Shown in pieces: positions 8,865-17,590 of a stretch of 64,000 nt of DNA. The notes below the pieces were generated by a model. That model saw nothing but the letters and a program-made list of their open reading frames with translations. It was not told where the DNA came from and searched no databases. The DNA is taken from the NCBI RefSeq assembly GCF_030705605.1, contig NZ_JAPCKK010000001.1:62001-126000 (forward strand). The letters run 5' to 3'. Origin of the DNA: Paenibacillus zeirhizosphaerae. GTDB lineage: Bacteria > Bacillota > Bacilli > Paenibacillales > Paenibacillaceae. How positions within the stretch are numbered: position 1 is the first letter of the stretch; each line of letters starts with the position of its first letter. A program made the translations under genes and the position numbers.

Positions 8865-8916
8865 ATTAGAGTACGGATAAAAAAACTAATCTAAACATTG
8901 GAGGCGAACGTTTACG

Positions 8917-10080
8917 ATGAAAGCATTTGAATTTCGTAATCCGACCCGCTTAATTTTTGGCAAGGGTCAGCTTGAACTGCTCAAACGCGAGGTTCCGAAA
9001 TACGGTAAACGTATCCTTCTTGTATATGGCGGCGGCAGCATTAAGCGTAGCGGCCTGTATGATCAGGTGATTGGACTGCTGCGCGAAAGTGATGCGGAAG
9101 TTACTGAACTGGCAGGCGTTGAACCGAATCCGCGCCTCTCCACAGTACATAAAGGCGTAGAAATGTGTAAGGATAACCATATTGACCTGATTTTGGCGGT
9201 GGGCGGCGGCAGCGTGCTTGATTGTGTCAAGGCGATTGCTGTGGGTGCCAAATATGACGGGGACATGTGGGATTTTGTTGAACGCAAAGCCGTTCCTCAG
9301 GATGCGCTGCCGTTTGGTACCGTGCTGACGATGGCGGCGACCGGGTCCGAAATGAACAGCGGATCGGTCATTACGAATGAAGCTACCCAGGAGAAAATGG
9401 GCTGGAGCAGTCCGCTTACATTTCCGGCGTTTTCCATTCTCGATCCTACGTTTACCTTCACGTTGCCTAAAGATCAGACGGTATACGGCATGGTTGATAT
9501 GATGACCCATGTTCTGGAGCATTATTTCCATCTGGATACGAATACCCATGTGCAGCTGGGCTGGTGTGAAGCCGTTCTGCGTACCGTTATTGAAACGGCT
9601 CCGCAGCTTGTGGAGGATCTTGAAAACTACGAGCTGCGTGAGGCGATTATGTACTGCGGCACGATGGCGCTGAACGGATTCCTGAGCATGGGACTCACGG
9701 GCGATTGGGCAACGCATAACATTGAACATGCGGTGTCGGCTGTATACGATATTCCGCATGGCGGAGGCCTTGCGATTATCTTCCCGAACTGGATGAAATA
9801 TAACCTGCATGTGAAGCCGGAACGCTTCAAGCGGCTTGCGGTTAATGTGTTCAATGTAAATCCGACAGGTAAGTCTGATGAGCAGGTGGCTGAAGAAGGC
9901 ATTCAGGCACTGCGTGACTTCTGGAGCTCCATTGGTGCCCCAAGCCGTCTGGCTGATTATGATATCGGGGATAAGGACATTGAGCTGATGGCGGATAAAG
10001 CCATGCGCTTCGGGCCTTTCGGCGGCTTCAACAAGCTGCAGCGCGAGGATGTTGTAGCTATCTATAAAGCTTCCTTGTAG
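8917..10080 (+). CDS. Iron-containing alcohol dehydrogenase (NADH-dependent butanol dehydrogenase-like)
   Basis: A 387-residue group III alcohol dehydrogenase resembling Bacillus YugJ/YugK and clostridial BdhA, which reduce aldehydes to alcohols with NAD(P)H. The dinucleotide-binding 'GGGSVLD' (about 94-100) and iron-site residues are visible: Asp and His in '[12 protein letters not shown]' and His in '[19 protein letters not shown]'. Start ATG 8917 follows TGGAGGCGAA. It is a single-gene unit with its own promoter and terminator. The physiological substrate is unknown. Confidence 0.9.
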   Translation: MKAFEFRNPTRLIFGKGQLELLKREVPKYGKRILLVYGGGSIKRSGLYDQVIGLLRESDAEVTELAGVEPNPRLSTVHKGVEMCKDNHIDLILAVGGGSVLDCVKAIAVGAKYDGDMWDFVERKAVPQDALPFGTVLTMAATGSEMNSGSVITNEATQEKMGWSSPLTFPAFSILDPTFTFTLPKDQTVYGMVDMMTHVLEHYFHLDTNTHVQLGWCEAVLRTVIETAPQLVEDLENYELREAIMYCGTMALNGFLSMGLTGDWATHNIEHAVSAVYDIPHGGGLAIIFPNWMKYNLHVKPERFKRLAVNVFNVNPTGKSDEQVAEEGIQALRDFWSSIGAPSRLADYDIGDKDIELMADKAMRFGPFGGFNKLQREDVVAIYKASL

Positions 10081-10106
10081 GTGTCCATACTATTTCGACT
10101 ATCCAG

Positions 10107-10146
10107 GCTGCTTTCAGTCATTTATTGACTGAGGGCAGCTTTTTTG
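10107..10146 (+). terminator. Intrinsic terminator of the alcohol dehydrogenase gene
   Basis: GCTGC-TTT-CAGTCA pairs with TGACTG-AGG-GCAGC around TTTAT, followed by six T. It lies about 27 bp after the stop. Confidence 0.85.
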
Positions 10147-10208
10147 TGTTCATTGGACATTTCCAAAGCAAATGGATACCCTTGTTACAACTTCTGCAGG
10201 GCGGTAAG

Positions 10209-10261
10209 CACTTCTATTTGACCTGTAGCGCAATATTTGTTACTTTTAGCTGATAGAAGTG
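10209..10261 (+). promoter_or_regulatory. glcT promoter inside a perfect 9-bp inverted repeat
   Basis: TTGACC (10218-10223), 17 bp, TACTTT (10241-10246) forms a promoter. The arms CACTTCTAT (10209-10217) and ATAGAAGTG (10253-10261) flank it exactly. A protein bound to both arms, or a cruciform, would cover the promoter. The dyad is plain in the sequence; its role is inferred. Confidence 0.4.
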
Positions 10262-10284
10262 GGTTTGAAAAATGAGGTGCGAAT

Positions 10285-11133
10285 GTGAGCAGCCTACAAG
10301 TGTCCAAGGTACTCAATAATAACGTTATTATAGGCATTCATCCGGAGTATCAGGAAGTTGTCGTCATCGGAAAAGGAATCGGTTTCAATCGTAAATCCAG
10401 AGATCAGATTTCATTGGCTGCAGTGGAGAAAATGTTCATCCTGACGAATCAGGAAGAGCAGGAGCAGTACAAACAGCTCATTCCCCAGGTCGATGAGAAG
10501 CTGATTGAAATTATCGGCGAAGTGATACATGATATTGAAAATCAGGTTAACGCTGCCCTGAACCAGCATATCCATATTGCTTTAACCGACCATATTGCCT
10601 TCGCTATGAAGCGTAAGGAGCAGGGAATTACGATTCATAATCCATTTTTATACGAGACGAAGGAGATCTACCCGGAAGAATATAAATTGGCTGAATCCGC
10701 GGTTATGAAGATCCGCAATAAGCTGAACATTGATTTGGGCAATGACGAAATCGGTTTTATCGCCCTCCATATTTACAGCGCCATGACCAATCAGCATATC
10801 TCACAGGTCAAAGAGCACTCCCAGCTCATTTCGGATATGGTGCAGGTGGTTGAAACGACACTTGATTATAAAATCCCTATGGATTCGCTGGATTATTCCA
10901 GGCTGCTGACCCATTTGAGATTTACGCTGGAGAGAATCCGGCGCGGTGAGAAGGTAGAGGAAATGCATAAGCTCGATAAGCTTCTGCATGCGGAATATCC
11001 GGAAATGTACATGCTTGCGTGGCAGTTGACCAAAATTATGGAAAATCGATTGCATCAGCCCGTTTATCCGGCGGAAGTCAGCTATCTGACGATGCACCTT
11101 CAGCGGCTGCAGCAACGGAAGGAAGAAATCTGA
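10285..11133 (+). CDS. glcT: PTS-controlled RNA-binding antiterminator GlcT
   Basis: A 282-residue BglG/SacY-family antiterminator. Residues 1-60 are the CAT RNA-binding domain ('VLNNNVIIGI', 'GKGIGFNRK'), followed by two PTS regulation domains (about 65-170 and 175-282) with the conserved histidines in 'HIHIALTDHI', 'ALHIYSA', 'LLTHLRFTLERI' and 'TMHLQR'. When glucose is transported the unphosphorylated protein binds the RAT RNA and prevents termination before ptsG. The gene lies directly upstream of the RAT and ptsG. Start is GTG 10285 after GAGGTG. Confidence 0.93.
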   Translation: MSSLQVSKVLNNNVIIGIHPEYQEVVVIGKGIGFNRKSRDQISLAAVEKMFILTNQEEQEQYKQLIPQVDEKLIEIIGEVIHDIENQVNAALNQHIHIALTDHIAFAMKRKEQGITIHNPFLYETKEIYPEEYKLAESAVMKIRNKLNIDLGNDEIGFIALHIYSAMTNQHISQVKEHSQLISDMVQVVETTLDYKIPMDSLDYSRLLTHLRFTLERIRRGEKVEEMHKLDKLLHAEYPEMYMLAWQLTKIMENRLHQPVYPAEVSYLTMHLQRLQQRKEEI

Positions 11134-11222
11134 AATCTTTTGTAATGAAAAGGATTGCATTTTTTGTCGAACGTGTGCTACAATGACTCTCGTCAATTAG
11201 CAAAACAACAATTGAAGATGAA

Positions 11223-11341
11223 AACGTGTTACTGATTCGATCAGGCATGAGTTGATTAAAGTATGATTGGAGACAGCCTACAAGGGGAAAGCTACATCCC
11301 AAGGTTGCCAATAACGTGCTTTATTTCGCTCATGCCTTTTT
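11223..11341 (+). promoter_or_regulatory. RAT antiterminator target and overlapping terminator before ptsG
   Basis: The segment from 11224 to about 11251 (AACGTGTTACTGATTCG..., ending AGGCATGAG) closely resembles the GlcT-binding RNA of the Bacillus subtilis ptsG leader as I recall it. Its 3' end AGGCATGAG (11243-11251) is exactly complementary to CTCATGCCT (11329-11337), which is followed by TTTT. Folding of the RAT with GlcT therefore excludes the terminator. The about 77-nt separation between terminator arms is unusually long. Confidence 0.8.
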
Positions 11342-11387
11342 CTGTTGTTGTTTTGAAATGAATATTTTAAAGAAGGATGTGGGCTCC

Positions 11388-13433
11388 ATGTTCAAAAAGC
11401 TTTTCGGCGTTTTACAGCGTGTCGGTAAAGCTTTGATGCTTCCCGTAGCCATTCTCCCTGCAGCCGGTTTGCTGCTGGGGATTGGTAACGCCCTGATTAA
11501 CCCGGATTTGATTCAGTATATGCCTTTCCTGGGCGCGGGCTGGGTAGAATCCATTGCTACCATCATGATGAATGCCGGTCAAATTGTTTTTGACAATCTG
11601 GCGCTGTTGTTCGCGGTGGGTGTTGCCGTCGGTTTGGCCAACGGTGAAGGTGTCGCGGGTCTGGCCGCCATCATCGGCTATCTGATCATGAACGTAACGC
11701 TGGGGACTGCGGTTGGCGTAACTCCTCAGCTCGCTTCATCGGTAACAGGATACGCAACCGTGCTGGGGATTCCGACGCTTTCAACAGGCGTCTTCGGCGG
11801 TATCATTATCGGTATCCTGGCCGCAGCCATGTATAACCGTTTTTTCAAAATCGAACTGCCGTCCTATCTCGGCTTTTTTGCCGGCAAACGGTTTGTCCCG
11901 ATTGTAACCTCGCTAGGCGCACTGATCATCGGCCTGCTGCTGGTTGTCATCTGGCCGCCGATTCAAGGGTTCCTGAATGCTGTATCCCACTTTATGGTGG
12001 ATTCGAATCCTGTATTGGCAACGTTTATCTTCGGTGTGATCGAACGAGCGCTTATTCCTTTCGGCTTGCACCATATTTTCTACTCGCCGTTCTGGTACGA
12101 GTTTGGCGAATATGTCAACAATGCAGGTCAGGTTATCCGCGGGGATCAGCGGATTTTCATGGCTCAGCTAAGAGATGGTGTAGACTTCACGGCAGGCGCA
12201 TTCCAGGTTGGTAAGTTCCCGTTCATGATGTTCGGACTTCCTGCAGCAGCTTTGGCCATGTATCACGAAGCAAGACCGGAGCACAAGAAATATGTGGCAG
12301 GTATCATGGGTTCCGCCGCATTGACTTCGTTCCTGACAGGTATTACGGAGCCGCTGGAATTCTCCTTCCTGTTCGTGGCTCCGCTGCTGTTCGCAGTGCA
12401 TACGATCTTTGCGGGTTTGTCCTTCATGACGATGTATCTGCTGAATGTAAAAATTGGTATGACGTTCTCCGGCGGTTTTATCGATTTCCTGATCTTCGGT
12501 ATTCTGCCTAATCGGACCCCTTGGTGGTATGTGATTATCGTTGGTCTTGTGCTGGCAGTGATCTACTACTTTGGCTTCCGCTTTATCATCCGCAAGTTCA
12601 ATCTCAAGACACCGGGACGCGAAGAGCAAACGGATGAGGCTGAAGGCGGGACTGGCGGAGGAAGCACCGATGATCTTCCACATAATATTTTGGCGGCATT
12701 CGGCGGTGCGTCCAACATCAAGCATCTGGATGCTTGTATCACGCGTCTGCGTATCGAAGTCAATGAAAAAGCCAATGTCGACAAAAACCGTCTGAAGCAG
12801 CTCGGCGCATCCGGTGTGCTGGAAGTCGGCAATAACGTGCAGGCTATTTTCGGTACACGTTCTGATACGATTAAATCGCAAATGCAGGATATTATGGCAG
12901 GTCGTACACCGGCTCCAACTCCAGCTAATCCTTCTCCTGAGGAAGAAAGAGCAGCAGGCGAGTCGGGACAAGCGATTATCGCCGAAGATATTGTAATGCC
13001 GGTGAACGGCGAACTGCTGTCCATCACGGAAGTACCGGATCCGGTATTCTCCGAGCGTATGACCGGTGATGGTTTTGCGGTGCTGCCACATGACGGCAGC
13101 ATTGTTTCTCCGGTATATGGTAAAGTGTTTAACGTATTCCCGAGCAAGCACGCCATAGGCATTATGTCTGACGGAGGCAAGGAAGTTCTGGTTCATATCG
13201 GCGTTAACACAGTGAAGCTGAAAGGGCAGGGCTTTGAGGTTTTGGTGAACGAGGGAGATCTTGTATCTGCTGGTCAGCCCATCATGAAAGTCGATCTGGA
13301 GTACGTGGAGGCCAATGCCAAATCGATCATCTCTTCGATCATCTTCTCCAACCTGCCACAGGGCGCTGGAGTCACGCTGGACAAGAGCGGAACACTCAAA
13401 GCTGGCGAAGATAAAATTATTACGATAAAATAA
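11388..13433 (+). CDS. ptsG: PTS glucose-specific transporter EIICBA
   Basis: A 681-residue membrane permease that imports and phosphorylates glucose. The EIIC domain (about 1-410, many membrane helices, 'FGLHHIFYSPFWYEFG', 'GITEPLEFSF') is followed by EIIB with the phospho-Cys in 'LDACITRLR' (about 445-455), a Pro-rich linker, and EIIA with active His in 'VLVHIGVNTV'. I chose ATG 11388 (MFKKLFGVLQ), preceded by AAGGATG; the frame is open from 11316, but that part overlaps the leader terminator. It lies downstream of glcT and the RAT and upstream of ptsH-ptsI. Confidence 0.95.
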   Translation: MFKKLFGVLQRVGKALMLPVAILPAAGLLLGIGNALINPDLIQYMPFLGAGWVESIATIMMNAGQIVFDNLALLFAVGVAVGLANGEGVAGLAAIIGYLIMNVTLGTAVGVTPQLASSVTGYATVLGIPTLSTGVFGGIIIGILAAAMYNRFFKIELPSYLGFFAGKRFVPIVTSLGALIIGLLLVVIWPPIQGFLNAVSHFMVDSNPVLATFIFGVIERALIPFGLHHIFYSPFWYEFGEYVNNAGQVIRGDQRIFMAQLRDGVDFTAGAFQVGKFPFMMFGLPAAALAMYHEARPEHKKYVAGIMGSAALTSFLTGITEPLEFSFLFVAPLLFAVHTIFAGLSFMTMYLLNVKIGMTFSGGFIDFLIFGILPNRTPWWYVIIVGLVLAVIYYFGFRFIIRKFNLKTPGREEQTDEAEGGTGGGSTDDLPHNILAAFGGASNIKHLDACITRLRIEVNEKANVDKNRLKQLGASGVLEVGNNVQAIFGTRSDTIKSQMQDIMAGRTPAPTPANPSPEEERAAGESGQAIIAEDIVMPVNGELLSITEVPDPVFSERMTGDGFAVLPHDGSIVSPVYGKVFNVFPSKHAIGIMSDGGKEVLVHIGVNTVKLKGQGFEVLVNEGDLVSAGQPIMKVDLEYVEANAKSIISSIIFSNLPQGAGVTLDKSGTLKAGEDKIITIK

Positions 13434-13440
13434 TAACGAT

Positions 13441-13506
13441 CTGCTTCCGATAGGAACGTTCCTGTACGGTTCGGGAACCGCTGGAGCGTTCTATGGGAAG
13501 AAGCGG
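13441..13506. repeat. Imperfect long inverted repeat between ptsG and ptsH
   Basis: CTGCTTCCGATAGGAACG (from 13441) is imperfectly complementary to CGTTCTATGGGAAGAAGCGG (about 13487-13506), enclosing a small GGTTC/GAACC hairpin. There is no T run, so it is more likely an RNA-processing or stability structure that lets ptsHI be expressed apart from ptsG than a terminator. Confidence 0.35.
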
Positions 13507-13570
13507 TTGATGCCATATCAGCAAGCGGCAGATTTACAAATAATATATTTCAGAAAGTGGGAGAATCATC

Positions 13571-13846
13571 ATGCAAAGAACATTTACAATCACTGACGAA
13601 GACGGTATCCATGCTCGTCCGGCAACTGCCTTGGTTAACACTGCGACAAAATTCAGCGGTGTAGAATCCTTTGCTGAAGCTAACGGCAAAAAAGTAACTT
13701 TGAAATCCATCCTGGGCGTACTGTCCCTGGGCCTGGAAAAAGGCGATACGATCACCATCATCTGCGAAGGCGGAGACGAGGCAGAAGCCCTGCAAGCGCT
13801 GGAAGATGTTATGGTTAAAGAAGGGCTGGGCGAAGTAAATGCTTAA
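13571..13846 (+). CDS. ptsH: Phosphocarrier protein HPr
   Basis: A 91-residue phosphocarrier passing phosphate from enzyme I to the sugar permeases. The active-site His14 lies in 'DGIHARPAT'. The regulatory Ser46 lies in '[10 protein letters not shown]', the Firmicute HPr-kinase site used for CcpA-dependent catabolite repression. Start ATG 13571 follows GTGGGAGAATCATC. Its last codons overlap ptsI by 8 bp. Confidence 0.97.
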   Translation: MQRTFTITDEDGIHARPATALVNTATKFSGVESFAEANGKKVTLKSILGVLSLGLEKGDTITIICEGGDEAEALQALEDVMVKEGLGEVNA

Positions 13847-15551
13847 AATCTCCGGGATCGCTGCCTCGGCAGGCATCGCTATTGCCAAGGCGTTTATCTT
13901 GGAGCACCCTAATTACTCTGTAGAAAAACGCACGGTAACGGATGTCGAAGCGGAAATCGCGAAGCTGGACGCCGCATTGGCCCAGTCGCAATCCGAGCTG
14001 GAGAAAATCAAGGAACGGACCCTTCAGGAAATGGGGGAGAAGAAGGCTGAAATTTTCGCTTCCCACCTCCTGATCCTGAACGATCCTGAGCTGATTGATC
14101 CGGTTAAGGCTAAAATTAAAGACGAACAAGTGAATGCAGAATTTGCGCTGGATGAAACAGCGTCGCAATTCATTGTCATGTTTGAAAATATGAAGAGTGA
14201 ATATCTGCAGGAGCGGGCGGCTGATATGCGCGACGTTACCAAACGTGTGCTGAATCACCTGCTCGGACTGAAGTTTATGAGCCCTGCTGAAATCAGCGAA
14301 GAAACAATTGTGCTTGCAGAAGATTTGACACCTTCCGACACAGCGCAATTGAACCGTAAATATGTCAAAGGTTTTGCGACAAATATTGGAGGTCGTACAT
14401 CACACTCCGCTATTATGGCACGTTCGCTCGAAATCCCGGCTGTAGTCGGTACAAAAAACGTTCTTTCCCAAGCAAAAAGCGGTGATTTGATCATCGTTGA
14501 CGGTTTGGATGGAGACGTATTTGTGAATCCGAGCGAAGAGCTGGTTGCCGAATATCGTCAAAAACAGCAGGCTTATGACAAGCAGCGCGAAGAATGGCGA
14601 AAATTGCGCGATGAAGCGACCGTATCGACAGACGGCGTTCACGTCGAGCTGGCCGCCAACATCGGAACACCGAACGACGTTACAGGTGTGCTTGAGAATG
14701 GTGGAGAAGGTGTAGGCCTGTATCGTACGGAATTCCTGTACATGGGACGCGATAAGCTTCCTTCAGAAGACGTACAGTACAATGCCTACAAAACCGTTCT
14801 GGAGAAAATGGAAGGCAAGCCAGTCGTTGTCCGTACACTCGATATCGGCGGCGACAAGGAGCTTCCTTACCTGGACCTGCCGAAAGAAATGAACCCGTTC
14901 CTGGGCTTCCGGGCGATTCGTCTTTGCCTGGACCGCCAGGATATTTTCCGGACACAGCTGCGTGCTCTGCTGAGAGCAAGCGTACACGGCAACCTGCGTA
15001 TCATGTTTCCTATGATTGCTACATTGGGTGAATTCCGTGAAGCTAAGGCAGTTCTGCTGGAGGAGAAAGCGAAGCTGGCTTCCGAAGGTGTTGCGGTGTC
15101 CGAGGAAATTCAGCTGGGCATCATGGTGGAAATTCCATCAACGGCCGTTCTGGCCGACCAGTTCGCGAAGGAAGTCGATTTCTTCAGTATTGGTACCAAT
15201 GACCTGATTCAATATACGATGGCGGCAGACCGTATGAACGAGCGGGTATCTTACTTGTATCAGCCATACAACCCTGCGATCCTGCGTCTGGTTAAAATGG
15301 TTATTGATGCAGCTCATGCAAATGGCCGTTGGGCTGGCATGTGTGGTGAGATGGCAGGGGATGCTACAGCGATTCCATTGCTGCTCGGTCTTGGACTTGA
15401 CGAGTTCAGCATGAGCGCAACATCCATCCTGCCTGCCCGCAGCCAGATTTCCAAGCTGTCCCGCGCGGACATGGAGAAGCTGGCCGCTCAAGCATTGGAC
15501 ATGCAGACAGCCGAAGAGGTTGTGGCATTGGTTCAAAGCATTGAAGGTTAA
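13839..15551 (+). CDS. ptsI: Phosphoenolpyruvate-protein phosphotransferase (enzyme I)
   Basis: A 570-residue cytoplasmic enzyme that takes phosphate from phosphoenolpyruvate and passes it to HPr. The phospho-histidine is His189 in '[13 protein letters not shown]'. The C-terminal PEP-binding barrel shows '[10 protein letters not shown]', '[10 protein letters not shown]', '[12 protein letters not shown]' and the catalytic Cys in 'GMCGEMAGD'. It overlaps ptsH by 8 bp, so the pair is translationally coupled, and ends at the terminator at 15617. Confidence 0.97.
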   Translation: MLKISGIAASAGIAIAKAFILEHPNYSVEKRTVTDVEAEIAKLDAALAQSQSELEKIKERTLQEMGEKKAEIFASHLLILNDPELIDPVKAKIKDEQVNAEFALDETASQFIVMFENMKSEYLQERAADMRDVTKRVLNHLLGLKFMSPAEISEETIVLAEDLTPSDTAQLNRKYVKGFATNIGGRTSHSAIMARSLEIPAVVGTKNVLSQAKSGDLIIVDGLDGDVFVNPSEELVAEYRQKQQAYDKQREEWRKLRDEATVSTDGVHVELAANIGTPNDVTGVLENGGEGVGLYRTEFLYMGRDKLPSEDVQYNAYKTVLEKMEGKPVVVRTLDIGGDKELPYLDLPKEMNPFLGFRAIRLCLDRQDIFRTQLRALLRASVHGNLRIMFPMIATLGEFREAKAVLLEEKAKLASEGVAVSEEIQLGIMVEIPSTAVLADQFAKEVDFFSIGTNDLIQYTMAADRMNERVSYLYQPYNPAILRLVKMVIDAAHANGRWAGMCGEMAGDATAIPLLLGLGLDEFSMSATSILPARSQISKLSRADMEKLAAQALDMQTAEEVVALVQSIEG

Positions 15552-15616
15552 AATCTTATCCGTTTTTCACAAGGTGTTATCTTTTTCCAAAACATACTCA
15601 TGCTGAGTCCTTCAGC

Positions 15617-15649
15617 AACCGGTATTCCTAAGGGGATACCGGTTTTTTT
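15617..15649 (+). terminator. Intrinsic terminator of the ptsGHI unit
   Basis: AACCGGTATTCC pairs with GGGGATACCGGTT around a TAA loop and runs into seven T. Confidence 0.9.
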
Positions 15650-15686
15650 ATGTGGGGCGTACCCGGATTCTTCTTCCGATCGCTGT

Positions 15687-15820
15687 TGTCCCCGGATTTC
15701 CTGAATTGTATTAGATAAGGGTAGAAATCCGGGGACAAAGGCGAACGCTTCGCTTCTTCAGAAGAATTCCGGGCACTTGGCAGGGGAGTATCTTCCTTGA
15801 ACGCTTCGCTTGTTTAAAGG
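15687..15820. repeat. Intergenic dyad element with direct GAACGCTTCGCTT repeats
   Basis: TGTCCCCGGATTTC (15687-15700) and GAAATCCGGGGACA (15724-15737) are perfect 14-bp inverted copies separated by 23 nt. The motif GAACGCTTCGCTT follows, at 15743 and again near 15800, each beside short inverted repeats such as CTTCTTCAGAAG. This composition resembles a dispersed, non-coding repeat of the REP/MITE kind. It fills the 478-bp gap between ptsI and the next gene, in which I see no coding region. Copy number elsewhere is unknown. Confidence 0.45.
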
Positions 15821-16030
15821 ATGCTTTGAGGTTTGGGCTGGGTTCGAGGAGAATCAACACAATGTTGGATATCTGGGTAAGTAAGAAACGATTAAACGAA
15901 CATAAGAAATGGAGGGGTGGACTCCCCTCCATAGTATTCGGCAACTGGCTGGTATCCTGGCATTAATTTAACTAGCGCAGTCTCTGTGGTTTTGCGCACC
16001 TAGCGGCTTGTTGTATTACCGGATTAAACA

Positions 16031-16306
16031 TTATCCGTTTTCAGCGATATTGAGCAGATCTGCGGCAACTTCTTTTTGGCTCTCTGGAATGGTATTCACC
16101 CATTCGCGGAGAGCCGATTTCATGCTGCTCTCCGTTAGCTTCTTCGTTTCCATTATCACCTTGAGCTGTGGCGACAGATCCAGACCTTCCTGTTCACTGA
16201 TATCAGCCGCCATGCCGACAACAGTGGAAAACTGGCACTGGCGATGGTCTTCGAGGCTGCATGCCGTGCTCAAGTCATACACTTTCTCATTGTCTGGTTG
16301 ACTCAT
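16031..16306 (-). CDS. Uncharacterised small helical protein (second gene of a two-gene cassette)
   Basis: A 91-residue protein I do not recognise. It is mostly helical with a Cys/His cluster near the N-terminus ('STACSLEDHRQCQF', residues 14-27) that could hold a metal. No signal peptide or membrane segment is seen. Start ATG 16306 follows GGGGAGGCC. It overlaps the end of the upstream 247-residue gene by 20 bp, so the two are co-translated. A plus-strand open frame over the same bases lacks protein-like sequence and a ribosome site. Confidence 0.6.
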   Translation of the reverse strand: MSQPDNEKVYDLSTACSLEDHRQCQFSTVVGMAADISEQEGLDLSPQLKVIMETKKLTESSMKSALREWVNTIPESQKEVAADLLNIAENG

Positions 16307-17030
16307 ACGATTGGCCTCCCCAGGCTTTCAGTACATCCATGCGAAACCTTGAGTTCAGTTCCGTCGCTTCCTTCCGGGCAAGTTCTAATGTCTCCGGATC
16401 CGGTTCTTCGTTGACTTTACGCGAGATTTGAGCATAACGGGCTGCCACCCATTCAAGGTCATCCGGTGTGACAATGCCATTCAAAAGTTTATGGCGCGCT
16501 TCACGGATTTCAGGCAGCACCTGTTTAATTTCTTCGCGCATCTTCGCGTCCAGCAGCTGCAGATTCTCAGGCGCGAAACGAATCCTTTCCAAGCCATTCG
16601 CATGTTCTTCTGATCGTTCAAGCCGTATTTGAACTTCGGGATGCTCTAAACCGTCTGCTCTGGCGAAGCGGAGCGCTTCTTTGAGTGATGCAGCGATCGC
16701 AGTCAACTCCGGTACAGGTTCGGCTAACTTTTTCTGAATAGAGGAAATACTTGCCGCATATTTGGCTAAAACCTCACGGTCTTTCTCCGGTGTGGCGGCC
16801 AGCTTCTCCGGTGTTAAATCGTACTCCAACAAAGCAGCGATCTCTTCACGGGCAGTCTCTGCATCCCCGGCTTTGAGCGCAGCGGAAACCGCCGACAAGT
16901 GGGCTCTGGTACACGGGATACAGCCGACCGAAACATGCATGTCCGGCGCATATTGGCTGTACGGCCTCGCTGGTTCAGACAGGCTTACCGTTTCCGTTAA
17001 GTCGATGTAATTTCCTCTTTGATTACTCAT
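16287..17030 (-). CDS. Uncharacterised helical protein with C-x2-C-x2-H motif (first gene of the cassette)
   Basis: A 247-residue protein I do not recognise. It begins with a polar segment, then 'VGCIPCTRAHLSA' (about 35-47), a possible zinc or cluster site, followed by long, charged, Ala/Glu-rich helices with coiled-coil character. ATG 17030 is preceded by AAGGAGGCTAACT. The cassette is unrelated to the flanking pts and gcv genes. The size, helicity and tight overlap would suit a phage-derived or membrane-independent structural role, but nothing proves this. Confidence 0.6.
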   Translation of the reverse strand: MSNQRGNYIDLTETVSLSEPARPYSQYAPDMHVSVGCIPCTRAHLSAVSAALKAGDAETAREEIAALLEYDLTPEKLAATPEKDREVLAKYAASISSIQKKLAEPVPELTAIAASLKEALRFARADGLEHPEVQIRLERSEEHANGLERIRFAPENLQLLDAKMREEIKQVLPEIREARHKLLNGIVTPDDLEWVAARYAQISRKVNEEPDPETLELARKEATELNSRFRMDVLKAWGGQSYESTRQ

Positions 17031-17530
17031 AGTTAGCCTCCTTCATAGTTGTCGGTCTCATAATAAAAGTTTTTGTAAGGCTGTCTGCTCAACATTCACC
17101 ACTAGTAATCAATCAAGTGCCGCCTTTATTTGCACGCAACCCCCCCTAATCTTTCGTGGAATAATATGAATAAGACGGAGGTTTCCGTCGAATTCCGAAA
17201 CTAGGCGGCTTACTGGCGTAACAATGGCCAACATAGCTCTTGCAGATTTTCGTCCGCACTGTTTAATGAGTTTACTATTGTCGTAAGATGTCAAAATTTT
17301 AATTAATTTTTCATATGAGAACAATTTAACAGGATTTTTTTACCTCGTGAATAGGGAAAAAGAACCATTTTAGGAATAATTGTATATTCGTAACATACAA
17401 TGTTACTTAATGAGATCTTGTCGATGTTAATGAGATTTACGGCGAAAACGAGGAAATACACATCATTTATCAGAAATTGGGAGGTAGTAGCGATTGGAGG
17501 AATGCTTCGTTATCGGAGCGTCTCAAACGT
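17031..17530. promoter_or_regulatory. Non-coding region with perfect palindrome and RNA hairpin
   Basis: This stretch, upstream of the minus-strand cassette, holds no convincing gene. It contains the perfect 17-bp palindrome GTAACAT-ACA-ATGTTAC (17390-17406), overlapped by TTGTAT/ATACAA (17380-17385, 17395-17400), which looks like an operator. It also has a GACGGA/TCCGTC hairpin (17174-17189). On the minus strand a TTGACA (about 17288-17293) could be a -35 box, with no clear -10 box. I cannot match it to a known riboswitch. Confidence 0.35.
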
Positions 17531-17532
17531 TC

Positions 17533-17574
17533 AAAAGGGTGTCCCAAAAGGTCCATGGACCTTCTGGGACACCC
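17533..17574 (-). terminator. Intrinsic terminator of gcvT-gcvPA-gcvPB
   Basis: GGGTGTCCCA...AGGTCC-AT-GGACCT...TGGGACACCC (17537-17574) is a nearly perfect hairpin. On the minus strand it ends in TTTT (17536-17533), 17 bp beyond the gcvPB stop. Confidence 0.85.
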
Positions 17575-17590
17575 AGAAATGGGGAATGGA

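Noticed and set aside
15711-15944. 77-codon minus-strand open frame after ptsI
   Set aside because: It covers the repeat-like dyad element and shows no family features.
16008-16301. 97-codon plus-strand frame opposite the small cassette gene
   Set aside because: No ribosome site; the minus-strand frame has a good site and overlaps its partner gene in operon fashion.
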